From Lachnospira hominis (ex Liu et al. 2021) (GTDB lineage Bacteria; Bacillota; Clostridia; Lachnospirales; Lachnospiraceae), in NCBI RefSeq assembly GCF_014287955.1, contig NZ_JACOPD010000001.1, positions 434,001-498,000 on the forward strand: DNA of 64,000 nt, given 5' to 3'. The position numbers and the translations under genes were made by a program. Positions 44,685-54,155 of this stretch are shown in pieces; position 1 is the stretch's first letter; every line of letters begins with the position of its first letter. The notes under the pieces are model-generated. The model ran no database searches, was not told the origin of the DNA, and saw nothing but the letters and a program-made list of their open reading frames with translations.

Positions 44685-47483
44685 TTAACTTCTCTTTCTT
44701 GAACGAGCCTGTGCAAATAATACATACGCTGCACCAAGCATTGCTGCTACCATTAATGACATCATCATTACAACTGCCATCATACCCATATCACCTGTAT
44801 TTGGTGATGAACCTTCTGCAGCTGGTTTTTCTGCTTCAGGTGCTGCTGGCTGATTATTATCTGTGTTGCCAGGTGTTGGTTCTGGGTCTGGTGTTGAAGG
44901 TGTAAGCTTATCAATAACAGCCTCTTCCATTACATGTCCGCAGACTGTACATTCTTTGTGCTTGCTTCCTGCTTCTTCTTCTGTTGCTTCCTTGTCTACT
45001 ATCCACTCACCTGCTGTATGTAATGCCTTAATATCAATTTTTGCAGCGTCTTCTGCTGTAAGAATTGTAACGCCTTCTGCTCTTGCTGATGTATCAACTG
45101 CTGTTCCATCAGGTGTATGTGTATTATATTCATAATAATGAGCATCTTTTACTTTTGCATTCATATCTTTGTAAGCAACAGGATCAATCATATTTGCAGA
45201 CTCAACTTCTGTGTTAAGCCATGTAACTGTTCCTGCTCCCCATGCACGTGCAAGAATATTCTTTGACGTAGCTTTGAGACCAGTTGATGATGTTGTAACA
45301 ATCTTACAATTGTTAAATATATATCCATGCTTACCCTTTGCCTTAGAAGCAACAATGTAACTTGCTACTGCTTCCTTATCGCTGTAGCTGTACATGCTTA
45401 ATGTACATTCGTCAAATACAGGATTACCGTCACCACAGATATAATCAGTAGTTCCCTCAATTACACAGTTTTTAAAATATGAAACTTCCTGTGCATCACC
45501 TGTATAAACTGTATCCTGACTGCTAAGGAACTTACAATCCTTATATTCTGTATCATCAGCCTGGATATAGATAACTGCCGCTCTCTCTTTAGCTGCTTTA
45601 GAACGAACATCAATATTTTCTGTTGTTCTGGCCGTACATGCAGGAGCTACATTCTTATCTGCACCATCTGCAAGTTCTTCCTGTGTGAGATATCTGTTAA
45701 GAGAATTTTCAAATGTAATATTCTCAGCTTTGAATCCCTTTGCATTTGCAAAAAGATTTACCGTTGAACCCCAATGTCCCGGATTCTGCTCAACTGCTGT
45801 CTTATAATATTTATCAACTGCCCATGCTTCATCATAATATGAACCATTTTTTCCATCAGTTGTTTTCTTTGCACTATAATAAGAGAATCCAACGCCATAA
45901 TACCATGTGATTGTTGAACCACTCTCTTTTGCACTCTTAATTGTTATATTAGGAGTATCTACTATTACCTGCTCTCTGTATAAATCATCAGTAAGGACAA
46001 CTGTTACTCTCTCATCCTTACTTCTTTCCATTCTTGCAATATACTTAACTGCATCTGCAATCTTTTCAAACTTCTGACCTGCACCTACCTTAACTTCTGC
46101 TTCATAAGCAACTGCTGATGTATCTTCAGGTGCATTAAGATATACGTCATTAGACACTGCTGTATTACCAACACTTACATGATCATATGCTGTATATCCT
46201 TCACATTCAACAGATGTCTCATATTCACCTGCACGAAGCTTTACACTATATGATTTTCCTGAAACATCAAAAGTATATGTGTAATCAGGAGTATCCATAT
46301 TCTTAAATGTTATCTTTGTTACATTAGCATTCTTCTTATCAGAAGTAACAAATGAACCTTTAACATCAACAACCGGCTTCTTTGATGCATTAATTGCAAC
46401 ATCTGAATATTTGCCTTCGGCCTTATTAATTTTTTCTGTTACTTCATAATCATCTGCATTTTTAATTACAACTGCATAATCCTTATCAGGAACAATATAT
46501 TCCTGTGCATATGTATAATTACCATCAGCTGTCTTTGTAAGTGATAATGTTACTGTATCAAGGGATGTATCATCAGGTACTAATTCTACAGCAACATCAC
46601 CTTTTAATGCAGCATCAGGCACTCCTGTAAATGTACCTGCTACTGTGGCTACAGGTGCTTCAACAGCTTTAAAATTAACTTCTGCTGTCGCTGAATTACC
46701 TGTAAGGGTAAATTTATTAGCATCATTTGTATCATCAACTTTAGAGCCTGCCTTTGTAATTACTGCAACATAATTAGTATTACCGGCTATTCTCTTTAAT
46801 ACTGCTGTATACTTTCCTGAAGCATCAATATCAGCAATAACAACTGCTGCTTTATCATTATCAAGATTCTTGAACTTAATGCTCTTAACTCCTCTTTGTA
46901 CAGCATTTTCAACTGTACCGCTTACTGTGACAGAATTAATCGGATTATATTCATCAATTGTAATAGTCTTTGCTTTAATATCACCATTAGAAACTAATGC
47001 AAGATATTTCTTTCCTTCAACTGTTCTGATATAATCGTCAATATCGTCAACTGTAACAGTTGTACCCTTTGATGACATTGCAACATTATATGTAGTATCT
47101 TTAGTATTATCACCAAAAATTACAAGTCTGTCCGGCTTATCACCATTACAAGTCATTGTAACAGTGGCCTTTGTTGTATCATCCTTAATCGGAAAATATA
47201 ATACATTTCCGTTACGGAATCTTAATGTTCCATCATTACTTACTCCTGAACCTGCTGTCTTTCCTAAAATAATTCCATAATTATCCGGAAGAACTGCTCC
47301 TACAGTTGTAACATTACTCCACTTTCCTGACTTAGTGAAGTCATACGTAGTTGTTGTCTTTGTAATCTCAGGTTCTGCAGCTTTTACACTTAAAAGCCCT
47401 GTCAGACCTGAAGGCATTGCTGTCACCGCAAGCAATGCTGTAAGAACAACAGCCATAACTCTTTTTAATGAACGAAATTTCAT
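44685..47483 (-). CDS. Surface-anchored CE8 pectin methylesterase
   Basis: 932 aa. Signal peptide (KRVMAVVLTALLAVTAMPSG), an N-terminal module (about 40-180), three similar beta-sandwich repeats (about 185-450; each opens with a V-x-G-x-F/V pattern), and the pectinesterase beta-helix (about 455-800) with the catalytic set QDT (SSQDTVYTG), the nucleophile Asp in GTTDYICGDG and the arginine in LARAWG. A cysteine-pair segment (HKECTVCGHVMEEA) and a proline-rich linker lead to SPNTGD, a hydrophobic span and an Arg/Lys tail, a sortase signal. It removes methyl esters from homogalacturonan, preparing it for the PL9 lyase encoded next to it. Confidence 0.92.
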   Translation of the reverse strand: MKFRSLKRVMAVVLTALLAVTAMPSGLTGLLSVKAAEPEITKTTTTYDFTKSGKWSNVTTVGAVLPDNYGIILGKTAGSGVSNDGTLRFRNGNVLYFPIKDDTTKATVTMTCNGDKPDRLVIFGDNTKDTTYNVAMSSKGTTVTVDDIDDYIRTVEGKKYLALVSNGDIKAKTITIDEYNPINSVTVSGTVENAVQRGVKSIKFKNLDNDKAAVVIADIDASGKYTAVLKRIAGNTNYVAVITKAGSKVDDTNDANKFTLTGNSATAEVNFKAVEAPVATVAGTFTGVPDAALKGDVAVELVPDDTSLDTVTLSLTKTADGNYTYAQEYIVPDKDYAVVIKNADDYEVTEKINKAEGKYSDVAINASKKPVVDVKGSFVTSDKKNANVTKITFKNMDTPDYTYTFDVSGKSYSVKLRAGEYETSVECEGYTAYDHVSVGNTAVSNDVYLNAPEDTSAVAYEAEVKVGAGQKFEKIADAVKYIARMERSKDERVTVVLTDDLYREQVIVDTPNITIKSAKESGSTITWYYGVGFSYYSAKKTTDGKNGSYYDEAWAVDKYYKTAVEQNPGHWGSTVNLFANAKGFKAENITFENSLNRYLTQEELADGADKNVAPACTARTTENIDVRSKAAKERAAVIYIQADDTEYKDCKFLSSQDTVYTGDAQEVSYFKNCVIEGTTDYICGDGNPVFDECTLSMYSYSDKEAVASYIVASKAKGKHGYIFNNCKIVTTSSTGLKATSKNILARAWGAGTVTWLNTEVESANMIDPVAYKDMNAKVKDAHYYEYNTHTPDGTAVDTSARAEGVTILTAEDAAKIDIKALHTAGEWIVDKEATEEEAGSKHKECTVCGHVMEEAVIDKLTPSTPDPEPTPGNTDNNQPAAPEAEKPAAEGSSPNTGDMGMMAVVMMMSLMVAAMLGAAYVLFAQARSRKRS

Positions 47484-47521
47484 TAATAAAGCCCTCGCTT
47501 TCCCTTTTTTTTACATAGCTT

Positions 47522-47538
47522 TTACAAAGCTTTTGTAA
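47522..47538. promoter_or_regulatory. Palindrome in the leader of the pectin methylesterase gene
   Basis: TTACAAA-GCT-TTTGTAA, 7-base arms, 39-55 bases before the start codon. Confidence 0.4.
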
Positions 47539-47595
47539 TGACAAGGCTATCACACTTATACCAGGTGTTCTACCTATTTTTAGAGGAAGTTAGTA

Positions 47596-47624
47596 TTGAT
47601 TACAGTTTTTTTTAGGTTTATAAT
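47596..47624 (+). promoter_or_regulatory. Promoter of the AraC-family gene
   Basis: TTGATT (47596-47601) and TATAAT (47619-47624) with a 17-base spacer on the + strand. Confidence 0.7.
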
Positions 47625-47762
47625 ATAATATATTACAAAGCAACAAAAAAAGCTGTTATATAATTTGGTCATTTTAAACAAAACAATTAAGAGCACTCTG
47701 TGCAATTTTCCAAAGTCAGCACAGAAGCCGCATTTTACATTTATAGAATAAAAGGAGGACTT

Positions 47763-48584
47763 ATGGCTTCACCAAACAGATTTGAAATATCCGAACAGAC
47801 ACATGGTGCTAATTTTGCAATGTATAACTTTCATTCCCATTCATGGTATGAAATTTTTTATCTGCAATCCGGGCAATGCACTTTTTATATACAGGACAAG
47901 ACATATCTGATGAAAAAAGGCGATATTGCAGTTATTCCTCCTGATATTTTGCACAAAACAGCATACCTTGCAGAAGTAAATAAAAGATTATGCATAGAAT
48001 TTTCCGCAAACTACATACAACCTGTTATTTCCATGTTTGGAAATGAAACTCTTGACAGCCGGCTATTTACAGTTCTTCATAATAGTACAGAAAACACGGC
48101 TTTTCTTGATTCGCTTATCCTTAATATGATAAATGAATATAAGCAGCGTGATTATATAAGTCCTGCATTTTTAAATGTTTATTTTCAGGAATTTATACTG
48201 CGTCTCATGCGTGGAAGTATCCCGCTTGACGGACGCACGATTGATTTTAATAACTCAAGCAATACAATGCAGCTTGCCGTTGATTATATTAATGAAAATT
48301 TTCAGAGCCGGCTCACACTCTCAGATATTGCAGAACGTTTTCACCTGAATCCGTCATATTTTTCAAAGAGATTTAAGACGGTAATCGGAACCGGCTTTAA
48401 AGAATACATCAATAATCTTCGTATAACAAAATCAGAAAAAATGCTGCTTGAGACTAATAAAAATATTACAGAAATTGCGTTTGAATGTGGATTTGAAAAC
48501 AGTAATTATTACGGAGATTCATTTAAACAAAAAAATGGTGTTTCACCTACCGAGTACCGGAAACTTAAAGGAAATATCAAATAA
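47763..48584 (+). CDS. AraC-family transcriptional regulator with cupin sensor
   Basis: The start is the ATG at 47763 with AAAGGAGG; the frame continues upstream to a GTG at 47700 without support. The 273-aa product has an N-terminal cupin (HSHSWYEIFYLQSG, with KKGDIAVIPPDILHKT) and a C-terminal double helix-turn-helix (LTLSDIAERFHLNPSYFSKRF and ITEIAFECGFENSNYYGDSF, ending VSPTEYRK). Such regulators activate nearby carbohydrate genes on binding a sugar. It is divergent from the pectin methylesterase, with 279 bases between, so it most likely controls the two pectin genes. Confidence 0.92.
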   Translation: MASPNRFEISEQTHGANFAMYNFHSHSWYEIFYLQSGQCTFYIQDKTYLMKKGDIAVIPPDILHKTAYLAEVNKRLCIEFSANYIQPVISMFGNETLDSRLFTVLHNSTENTAFLDSLILNMINEYKQRDYISPAFLNVYFQEFILRLMRGSIPLDGRTIDFNNSSNTMQLAVDYINENFQSRLTLSDIAERFHLNPSYFSKRFKTVIGTGFKEYINNLRITKSEKMLLETNKNITEIAFECGFENSNYYGDSFKQKNGVSPTEYRKLKGNIK

Positions 48585-48602
48585 AAATATACGATTTTAT
48601 TC

Positions 48603-48631
48603 TTGACACATTACTTCTGCAATGATAATAT
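48603..48631 (+). promoter_or_regulatory. Promoter upstream of the Mn2+ riboswitch
   Basis: TTGACA (48603-48608) and TAATAT (48626-48631) with a 17-base spacer. Confidence 0.75.
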
Positions 48632-48698
48632 TTTACAAAACATGGTTCATGAATAATCTTTTTTGAACCGAATATAATTAAATATGACTGTTATTTTA

Positions 48699-48800
48699 TT
48701 ATCAATATCAGGGAGTAGTCCACATCTTAATTAATATAGATGTTGTGCCGTTCGTCATCCCGCTGCTTACAGCCGGTCGGCACACTTATGGTGACAAGAC
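48699..48800 (+). promoter_or_regulatory. yybP-ykoY manganese riboswitch
   Basis: The 5' core GGGAGTAG (48711-48718), a hairpin with CATCTT..AGATG, and the 3' core with CCGGTCGGCAC (48773-48783) and GGTGACAAGAC are the conserved parts of this class. A strong terminator overlaps its 3' end and the gene behind it is a P-type cation ATPase, a known target class. Mn2+ binding is expected to prevent the terminator. Confidence 0.82.
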
Positions 48801-48873
48801 TTTTATTGCATATGTATATATGATGTATAACTATTGTATACATCTATGTATTTGTGCAATAAAAGTCTTTTTT
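48796..48873 (+). terminator. Riboswitch-controlled terminator
   Basis: AAGACTTTTATTGCA pairs with TGCAATAAAAGTCTT, with an inner GATGTATA/TATACATC hairpin, and a seven-T tail. Its left arm overlaps the riboswitch 3' end. Confidence 0.88.
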
Positions 48874-48938
48874 TATACTCTTTTTTGATATGTAATAAAA
48901 ATGTAACTTGCAGCCATAGCCGCAAAGAAAGGAGTTTT

Positions 48939-51599
48939 ATGAAAACAAAAAATTATTGGTCCCTTGCATCTGCTGATATTATCAGTGAACTTGGCTCAGG
49001 TCCGGACGGACTTAGCAGTAATCGTGCCAGACAGCTCCTGCTTGAAAAAGGAGAAAATGTACTTGACGAACAGAAACCCGACAGCATTATAAAAGTGTTT
49101 TTCAGCCAGTTTTGTGACCTTTTAATAGTAATACTGCTTATCGCAGCACTTATTTCTATGTTTTCAGGTAATATTGAAAGTACAATTGTAATATTTCTGG
49201 TTCTCATAATGAATGCGGTATTAGGAACAATCCAGCATGTCAAAGCACAGCGTTCACTTGAAAGCCTGAAACAGCTCTCATCACCTTCGGCAAAAGTCAT
49301 ACGTGATGGCAGTGTAATTGAAATTCATTCAAAAGACATAGTTCCCGGCGATATTATAATGCTTGAAGCCGGTGACTTAATCGTTGCCGACTGCCGTATC
49401 ATAGAAAGTTTTTCCCTGCAGGTAAATGAAAGTGCTCTCACAGGTGAATCTGCCAATGTTGACAAATTTAATGATATCCTCGGTAATGACACGCCTCTTG
49501 CCGACCGCACAAACATGGTCTATTCTGGCAGTCTGGTAACATACGGAAGAGCCAGAGTAATCGTTACATCAACCGGCATGGATACTGAAATCGGAAATAT
49601 CGCAGGTCTTATGAATTCAGTTAAAGAAAGAAAAACTCCTCTTCAGGTCAGCCTTGATGATTTCAGCAAAAAACTTGCCATAATGATTATGATTATATGT
49701 GGACTGGTATTTGCCTTATGTCTTGTGCGTAAAATGCCTATGCTCGATTCAATGATGTTCGCTGTTGCACTTGCAGTTGCTGCTATTCCTGAAGCATTAA
49801 GTTCTATCGTTACAATCGTCCAGGCTATGGGAACACGCAAAATGGCAAAAGAAAATGCAATTATTAAACAATTAAAAGCTGTTGAAAGTCTTGGCTGTGT
49901 ATCCGTAATATGCTCCGATAAAACAGGCACACTTACACAGAATAAAATGACTGTGCAGAATATCTACATCAACTCCGAAGAAATATCACCTGAACAGCTT
50001 GACATTTCCCTGCCGCTTCACCGGTATCTTCTTTATGATGCAATACTTACAAACGATTCATGCATAACCGATGGCAAATGTATTGGAGATCCTACTGAAT
50101 CGGCACTCCTTGAAATGTTAAAAAAAGTACCTTTTGACGGTACTGACAACTCATTTAATGAAAATCACATACGCAATCACATGCAGCGTATTGAAGAACT
50201 GCCATTTGACTCTGTAAGAAAACTGATGAGCACCAAATACTATATTCACAATGTTCCTACTGTTCTCACAAAAGGTGCAGTGGATGTACTGTTAGACCGC
50301 TGCAGCTTTATACGTGATAATGATGGCGTCCGCAAAATAAATAGCAGCGATATAGATTCTATAAAACAGCAAAATGAAGTTTTCTCAAGAAAAGGCCAGC
50401 GTGTCCTTGCTTTTGCATACAAAGAATGCCATGAGCCACTTAATTTTGAGAATGAAAATGACTTTATTTTTATCGGTCTTATATCGATGATTGACCCGCC
50501 ACGTCCAGAGGCAGTTCAGGCGGTAAAAGATGCACGCCGTGCCGGAATAATGCCAGTTATGATTACCGGCGACCATAAAATAACTGCCTCTGCAATCGCC
50601 GAAGCTATCGGAATATTCAGGCAGGGGGACATTGCTGTAACAGGAAGCGAGCTTGATTCAATGAGCGATGAAGAACTTGATTCAAAGCTTGAAAAAATAA
50701 GTGTATATGCCCGTGTATCACCTGAAAACAAAATTCGTATTGTTGAAAGATGGCAGAACAAAGGTCGTATTGTTTCAATGACCGGCGATGGCGTAAACGA
50801 TGCACCGGCACTTAAAAAGGCTGATGTTGGTGTTGCCATGGGAATTACAGGTACAGAAGTTTCCAAAGATGCATCCGACATGATTCTTGCTGATGATAAT
50901 TTTGCAACTATTATAAAAGCAGTGACAAACGGCAGATGTGTTTACCGCAATATCCGCAATGCAATACTGTTTCTTTTATCAGGAAACATGGCAGCCATAC
51001 TCGCTGTACTGTATACATCAATTGCCGGTCTTCCTGTTCCTTTTGCTCCTGTACAGCTTCTGTTCATTAATCTGCTCACAGATTCGCTTCCGGCAATCGC
51101 AATTGGAATGGAACCGGTTGACGACTCACTGCTTGATGAAAAACCGCGTGATCCTTCACAGGGAATACTCACAAAATCATTCCTTTTCAGGATTATCGGT
51201 CAGGGATTTCTTATTGCAATCGCAGTAATGACAGCTTATTATATGGGATACAACAATTCCGTTTTTGCACAGGGTGCACAAACAGCAGCCAATCCCGCAC
51301 TTGCAATGACTATGGCATTTGCAACGCTTACTCTTGCAAGACTTTTTCATGGTTTTAACTGCCGCACTGACAAACCAATTTCAAAAGCAGGACTTTTCTC
51401 GAATATTTACAGCGTAAGTGCTTTTTGTGCCGGTGTATGCCTGCTCATCATGGTATTAGCCATCCCGTTTCTGGGAACACTGTTTTCTGCTGTAACCCTT
51501 TCAAAGATGCAGCTGCTTCAAATTATAATTCTTGCTTTTGTTCCTACAATGACCATACAGATTTTAAAATCTGTCTCATATATGATTAAAAATCACTGA
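48939..51599 (+). CDS. P-type cation-transporting ATPase (Mn2+/Ca2+ type)
   Basis: 886 aa from the ATG at 48939 (AAAGGAG upstream); the longer frame would start inside the riboswitch terminator. A SERCA-like P2 ATPase: actuator TGES (about 168-171), M4 ion site PEALS (284-288), phosphorylated D327 in SDKTGTLT, the KGA nucleotide-binding block, TGDHKITA, and the hinge GDGVNDAPALK, with about ten spans. M4 and M6 residues (NLLTDSLPA) fit Ca2+ or Mn2+ export. With the manganese riboswitch directly in front, Mn2+ efflux is the most likely job. A bidirectional terminator follows. Confidence 0.93.
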   Translation: MKTKNYWSLASADIISELGSGPDGLSSNRARQLLLEKGENVLDEQKPDSIIKVFFSQFCDLLIVILLIAALISMFSGNIESTIVIFLVLIMNAVLGTIQHVKAQRSLESLKQLSSPSAKVIRDGSVIEIHSKDIVPGDIIMLEAGDLIVADCRIIESFSLQVNESALTGESANVDKFNDILGNDTPLADRTNMVYSGSLVTYGRARVIVTSTGMDTEIGNIAGLMNSVKERKTPLQVSLDDFSKKLAIMIMIICGLVFALCLVRKMPMLDSMMFAVALAVAAIPEALSSIVTIVQAMGTRKMAKENAIIKQLKAVESLGCVSVICSDKTGTLTQNKMTVQNIYINSEEISPEQLDISLPLHRYLLYDAILTNDSCITDGKCIGDPTESALLEMLKKVPFDGTDNSFNENHIRNHMQRIEELPFDSVRKLMSTKYYIHNVPTVLTKGAVDVLLDRCSFIRDNDGVRKINSSDIDSIKQQNEVFSRKGQRVLAFAYKECHEPLNFENENDFIFIGLISMIDPPRPEAVQAVKDARRAGIMPVMITGDHKITASAIAEAIGIFRQGDIAVTGSELDSMSDEELDSKLEKISVYARVSPENKIRIVERWQNKGRIVSMTGDGVNDAPALKKADVGVAMGITGTEVSKDASDMILADDNFATIIKAVTNGRCVYRNIRNAILFLLSGNMAAILAVLYTSIAGLPVPFAPVQLLFINLLTDSLPAIAIGMEPVDDSLLDEKPRDPSQGILTKSFLFRIIGQGFLIAIAVMTAYYMGYNNSVFAQGAQTAANPALAMTMAFATLTLARLFHGFNCRTDKPISKAGLFSNIYSVSAFCAGVCLLIMVLAIPFLGTLFSAVTLSKMQLLQIIILAFVPTMTIQILKSVSYMIKNH

Positions 51600-51601
51600 T
51601 A

Positions 51602-51660
51602 AAAACAGGACTGTTGCTTTGATTGATTTAAAACAATCACAACAACAGTCCCATTCTTTT
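51602..51660. terminator. Bidirectional terminator
   Basis: GGACTGTTG and CAACAGTCC form the outer stem, with a nested TGATTG/CAATCA stem, between the ATPase and the convergent ABC-transporter gene. T runs follow on the + strand. Confidence 0.85.
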
Positions 51661-51687
51661 TCAATTCTTTTTCAATTCTTCTTTAAT

Positions 51688-52449
51688 TTACACATTAAGA
51701 TGTGACAAAAATGCTTTTGTTCTCTCATTTTTTGGATTACCGATTACTTCCTCGGCACTACCCTGCTCGACAATAACTCCACCATCCATAAATATTACCC
51801 TGTCTGCAACTTTTCTCGCAAAGTCGATTTCATGTGTAACTATAACCATTGTCATCTTCTCTGCGGCAAGGTCTTTTAATACTTTAAGAATTCCGGCTGT
51901 TATTTCCGGGTCAAGTGCCGATGTAGGCTCATCAAAAAACAGAATCTGCGGATTCATTGCCAGTGCCCTTGCAATGGCGACTCTTTGCTGCTGGCCTCCT
52001 GATAACTGGCTCGGATAACTGTCCTCTTTACTCTCAAGTCCCACTTTTTTAAGAAGTGCTCTTGCTGTCTTTTCTGCTTCTTCCTTTGACTTTCCCTGAA
52101 CATGTACAGGTGCATCAATAATATTTTTCAATACTGTATAATGTGGAAAAAGATTGAAATTCTGAAACACAAGACCAAACTGGCTCTTCACTTCAAGCAT
52201 TTCTTTCTTGCCAACATATGAAGTGTTCTCATCAGGTTTATTTGTTGTGGCATATTTTCCCCCATAACAAAGAGTTCCTTTATCCATTGTTTCAAGAAGT
52301 GTGGCACATCTTAAAAATGTTGATTTTCCTGAACCTGAAGGTCCGATTATCGCCACTACTTCACCTTTATTAACATCTAACGAAATATCTTTAAGCACTT
52401 CAAGCCCGCCAAAGCTTTTCTGCACATTTTTCATTTCAAGCAGCTTCAT
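51688..52449 (-). CDS. Amino-acid ABC transporter ATP-binding protein
   Basis: I use the ATG at 52449 (GGAAGG upstream) instead of an ATG seven codons earlier that has none. 253 aa of the polar amino-acid (GlnQ/ArtP/HisP) class: Walker A GPSGSGKST, Q-loop VFQNFNLFPHYTVL, signature LSGGQQQRVAIARAL, Walker B ILFFDEPTSALDPE and H-loop VTHEIDFA. It powers the fused binding-protein/permease encoded directly upstream, 57 bases away. Confidence 0.95.
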   Translation of the reverse strand: MKLLEMKNVQKSFGGLEVLKDISLDVNKGEVVAIIGPSGSGKSTFLRCATLLETMDKGTLCYGGKYATTNKPDENTSYVGKKEMLEVKSQFGLVFQNFNLFPHYTVLKNIIDAPVHVQGKSKEEAEKTARALLKKVGLESKEDSYPSQLSGGQQQRVAIARALAMNPQILFFDEPTSALDPEITAGILKVLKDLAAEKMTMVIVTHEIDFARKVADRVIFMDGGVIVEQGSAEEVIGNPKNERTKAFLSHLNV

Positions 52450-52506
52450 ATACTCATCCTTCCCGTGCATTTACACAATACACATCTTAAATAATCACAA
52501 ATAATC

Positions 52507-54036
52507 TTAATACTTCATTTTGTTTTCAAGTTTCTCCATGCCATATGCAACTACAAAGTTAAATATGTAATAGAAAAGACCTGCAACAAAAAGTGGCATA
52601 ATGCTTGTCTGTGCCGCCGCAATCTGTTTTGCAAGTGTAAACATTTCTGTGTATGCAAGTGCAAATGCAAGCGATGTATCTTTTACAAGTGTAATTACTT
52701 CATTTGTAACTGGTGGAAGCACAATTTTTACCATCTGCGGAAAAATAATTCGTACAAATGTCTGTGTTCTTGAATAGCCAAGAACTGCTGCTGCCTCATA
52801 CTGGCCTTTTGGAACCGCTTCTATTCCCGAGCGGTAAATCTCTGCAAAATATGCCGCATAATTAAGTGAAAATCCTATAATTACAGCGTAAAACCTGTAA
52901 CTGTTAGAAAGTGACATTCCGAAAAGATAATACGGTCCGAAAAATACTACAAGAAGCTGCAGCATAAGCGGCGTGCCACGCATAATTGAAATATATATTC
53001 TTGCTATCCAGTTAAGTACTTTTAACTTTGAACGTCTTATAAATGTAATAACAAGTCCAAGCGGAAGTGAGAATATAAGTGTAAGCACAAATATACCAAG
53101 TGATGCAAGCATTCCTGATAAAAGCTGTCTTAATATATCAAGCATATTGTCTAAAAATCCGGTTTTTTCTTTAACAGTATCCTCCGCTTTCATAACAGAA
53201 TCTGTTCCCGGCTGTCCAAGACATGCAGACTCCTCAAGTCCCCATTTCTGAACAATTGAATCAAACGAGCCATCAGCAAGCATCTCTTCAAGTGTTTCCT
53301 GAACCTGATTTCTTAACTGCGTATTGCCCTTCTTAAAGCCGACACCATATTCCTCGCTTGAAACATGCTCGTTAAGAATTGTAAATGTATCACCACGCGA
53401 CTCAACTTCATACTTTGCAACACCTATATCCATACATACCGCATCTGCAGAACCGGCATCAAGATTAAGAAATGCACTGTTGTAATCTCCAACCTGCTGA
53501 AGCGACTTAAAACTTGCTGCAAGCCTGATATTTTCCTCGTCGGCATCTTCTCCTGTAAATGCTGCAAGTGCCGATGAATCAGACTGTACTATAACATTTT
53601 TACCTGCAAGATCAGAAAGCTTTGTTATTCCTGAATTTTTCTTTACAACCACAACCTGTGAATTGTCTACATAAGCAGTTGACCACGTATATTCCTTTTC
53701 ACGTCCGTCCATTGTAAAACCGTTCCAGATACAGTCAATCATACCTGAATTAAGTTCCATATCCTTGCTTTCCCATTCAATAGGCTGCTTTACAAGTGTC
53801 CAACCATTTCTTGAACATACCTCTGCTGCAAGGTCAAGGTCAAATCCGACATACTCTCCGCTGTCATCTTTGTATCCATACGGCGGAAATTCCGCATCAA
53901 AACCTACCGTAAATGTATCCCCGCTGTTTTTTGCCACGTTACTGTCATTCTTTTTACTGCCGCAGCCGGTAATCACACCTGCCATTACAGCTACAAGAGC
54001 CGCAGCCATAATAAGTTTTTTCAAAATCGCCTTCAA
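52507..54036 (-). CDS. Amino-acid ABC transporter, fused substrate-binding protein and permease
   Basis: 509 aa. The start is a TTG with AAGGAG seven bases upstream, since no better start exists and the lipoprotein signal begins right behind (KLIMAAALVAVMAGVITGC, lipobox ITGC). Residues about 30-270 are an SBP_bac_3 fold (FTVGFDAEFPPYGYKDDSGE, then IDCIWNGFTM), followed by a linker and a permease domain (about 300-500) with the EAA-like loop (YAAYFAEIYRSGIEAVPKGQ...AAVLGYS). The binding domain is thus tethered to its own permease, an arrangement known in Lactococcus GlnP. Residues around the pocket suggest a polar amino acid; which one is open. Confidence 0.93.
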   Translation of the reverse strand: MKAILKKLIMAAALVAVMAGVITGCGSKKNDSNVAKNSGDTFTVGFDAEFPPYGYKDDSGEYVGFDLDLAAEVCSRNGWTLVKQPIEWESKDMELNSGMIDCIWNGFTMDGREKEYTWSTAYVDNSQVVVVKKNSGITKLSDLAGKNVIVQSDSSALAAFTGEDADEENIRLAASFKSLQQVGDYNSAFLNLDAGSADAVCMDIGVAKYEVESRGDTFTILNEHVSSEEYGVGFKKGNTQLRNQVQETLEEMLADGSFDSIVQKWGLEESACLGQPGTDSVMKAEDTVKEKTGFLDNMLDILRQLLSGMLASLGIFVLTLIFSLPLGLVITFIRRSKLKVLNWIARIYISIMRGTPLMLQLLVVFFGPYYLFGMSLSNSYRFYAVIIGFSLNYAAYFAEIYRSGIEAVPKGQYEAAAVLGYSRTQTFVRIIFPQMVKIVLPPVTNEVITLVKDTSLAFALAYTEMFTLAKQIAAAQTSIMPLFVAGLFYYIFNFVVAYGMEKLENKMKY

Positions 54037-54056
54037 TTTTTTTCTCCTTTATCAAA

Positions 54057-54070
54057 AACTATGAGAAATA
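54057..54070. repeat. Diverged copy of the AACTATGAGAAACAC edge
   Basis: AACTATGAGAAATAC, one base different from the copies at 1194 and 24044, again within 25 bases upstream of a minus-strand gene start. The following sequence does not match the other copies. Confidence 0.4.
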
Positions 54071-54114
54071 CTTCCCGTCGGCTTCCATAAACCGCCCTGT
54101 GCGTACATAAAATA

Positions 54115-54140
54115 AGCTGTGGCACTATACTGCCACAGCT
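54115..54140. terminator. Hairpin after the small DUF2007-like gene
   Basis: AGCTGTGGCA and TGCCACAGCT pair perfectly around 6 bases; a moderately T-rich exit on the minus strand. Confidence 0.65.
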
Positions 54141-54155
54141 GCCACCATTCAGATA

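Noticed and set aside
48834..48938. Longer start for the P-type ATPase
   Set aside because: The extension lies in the riboswitch terminator and is hydrophobic nonsense; the inner ATG has AAAGGAG.
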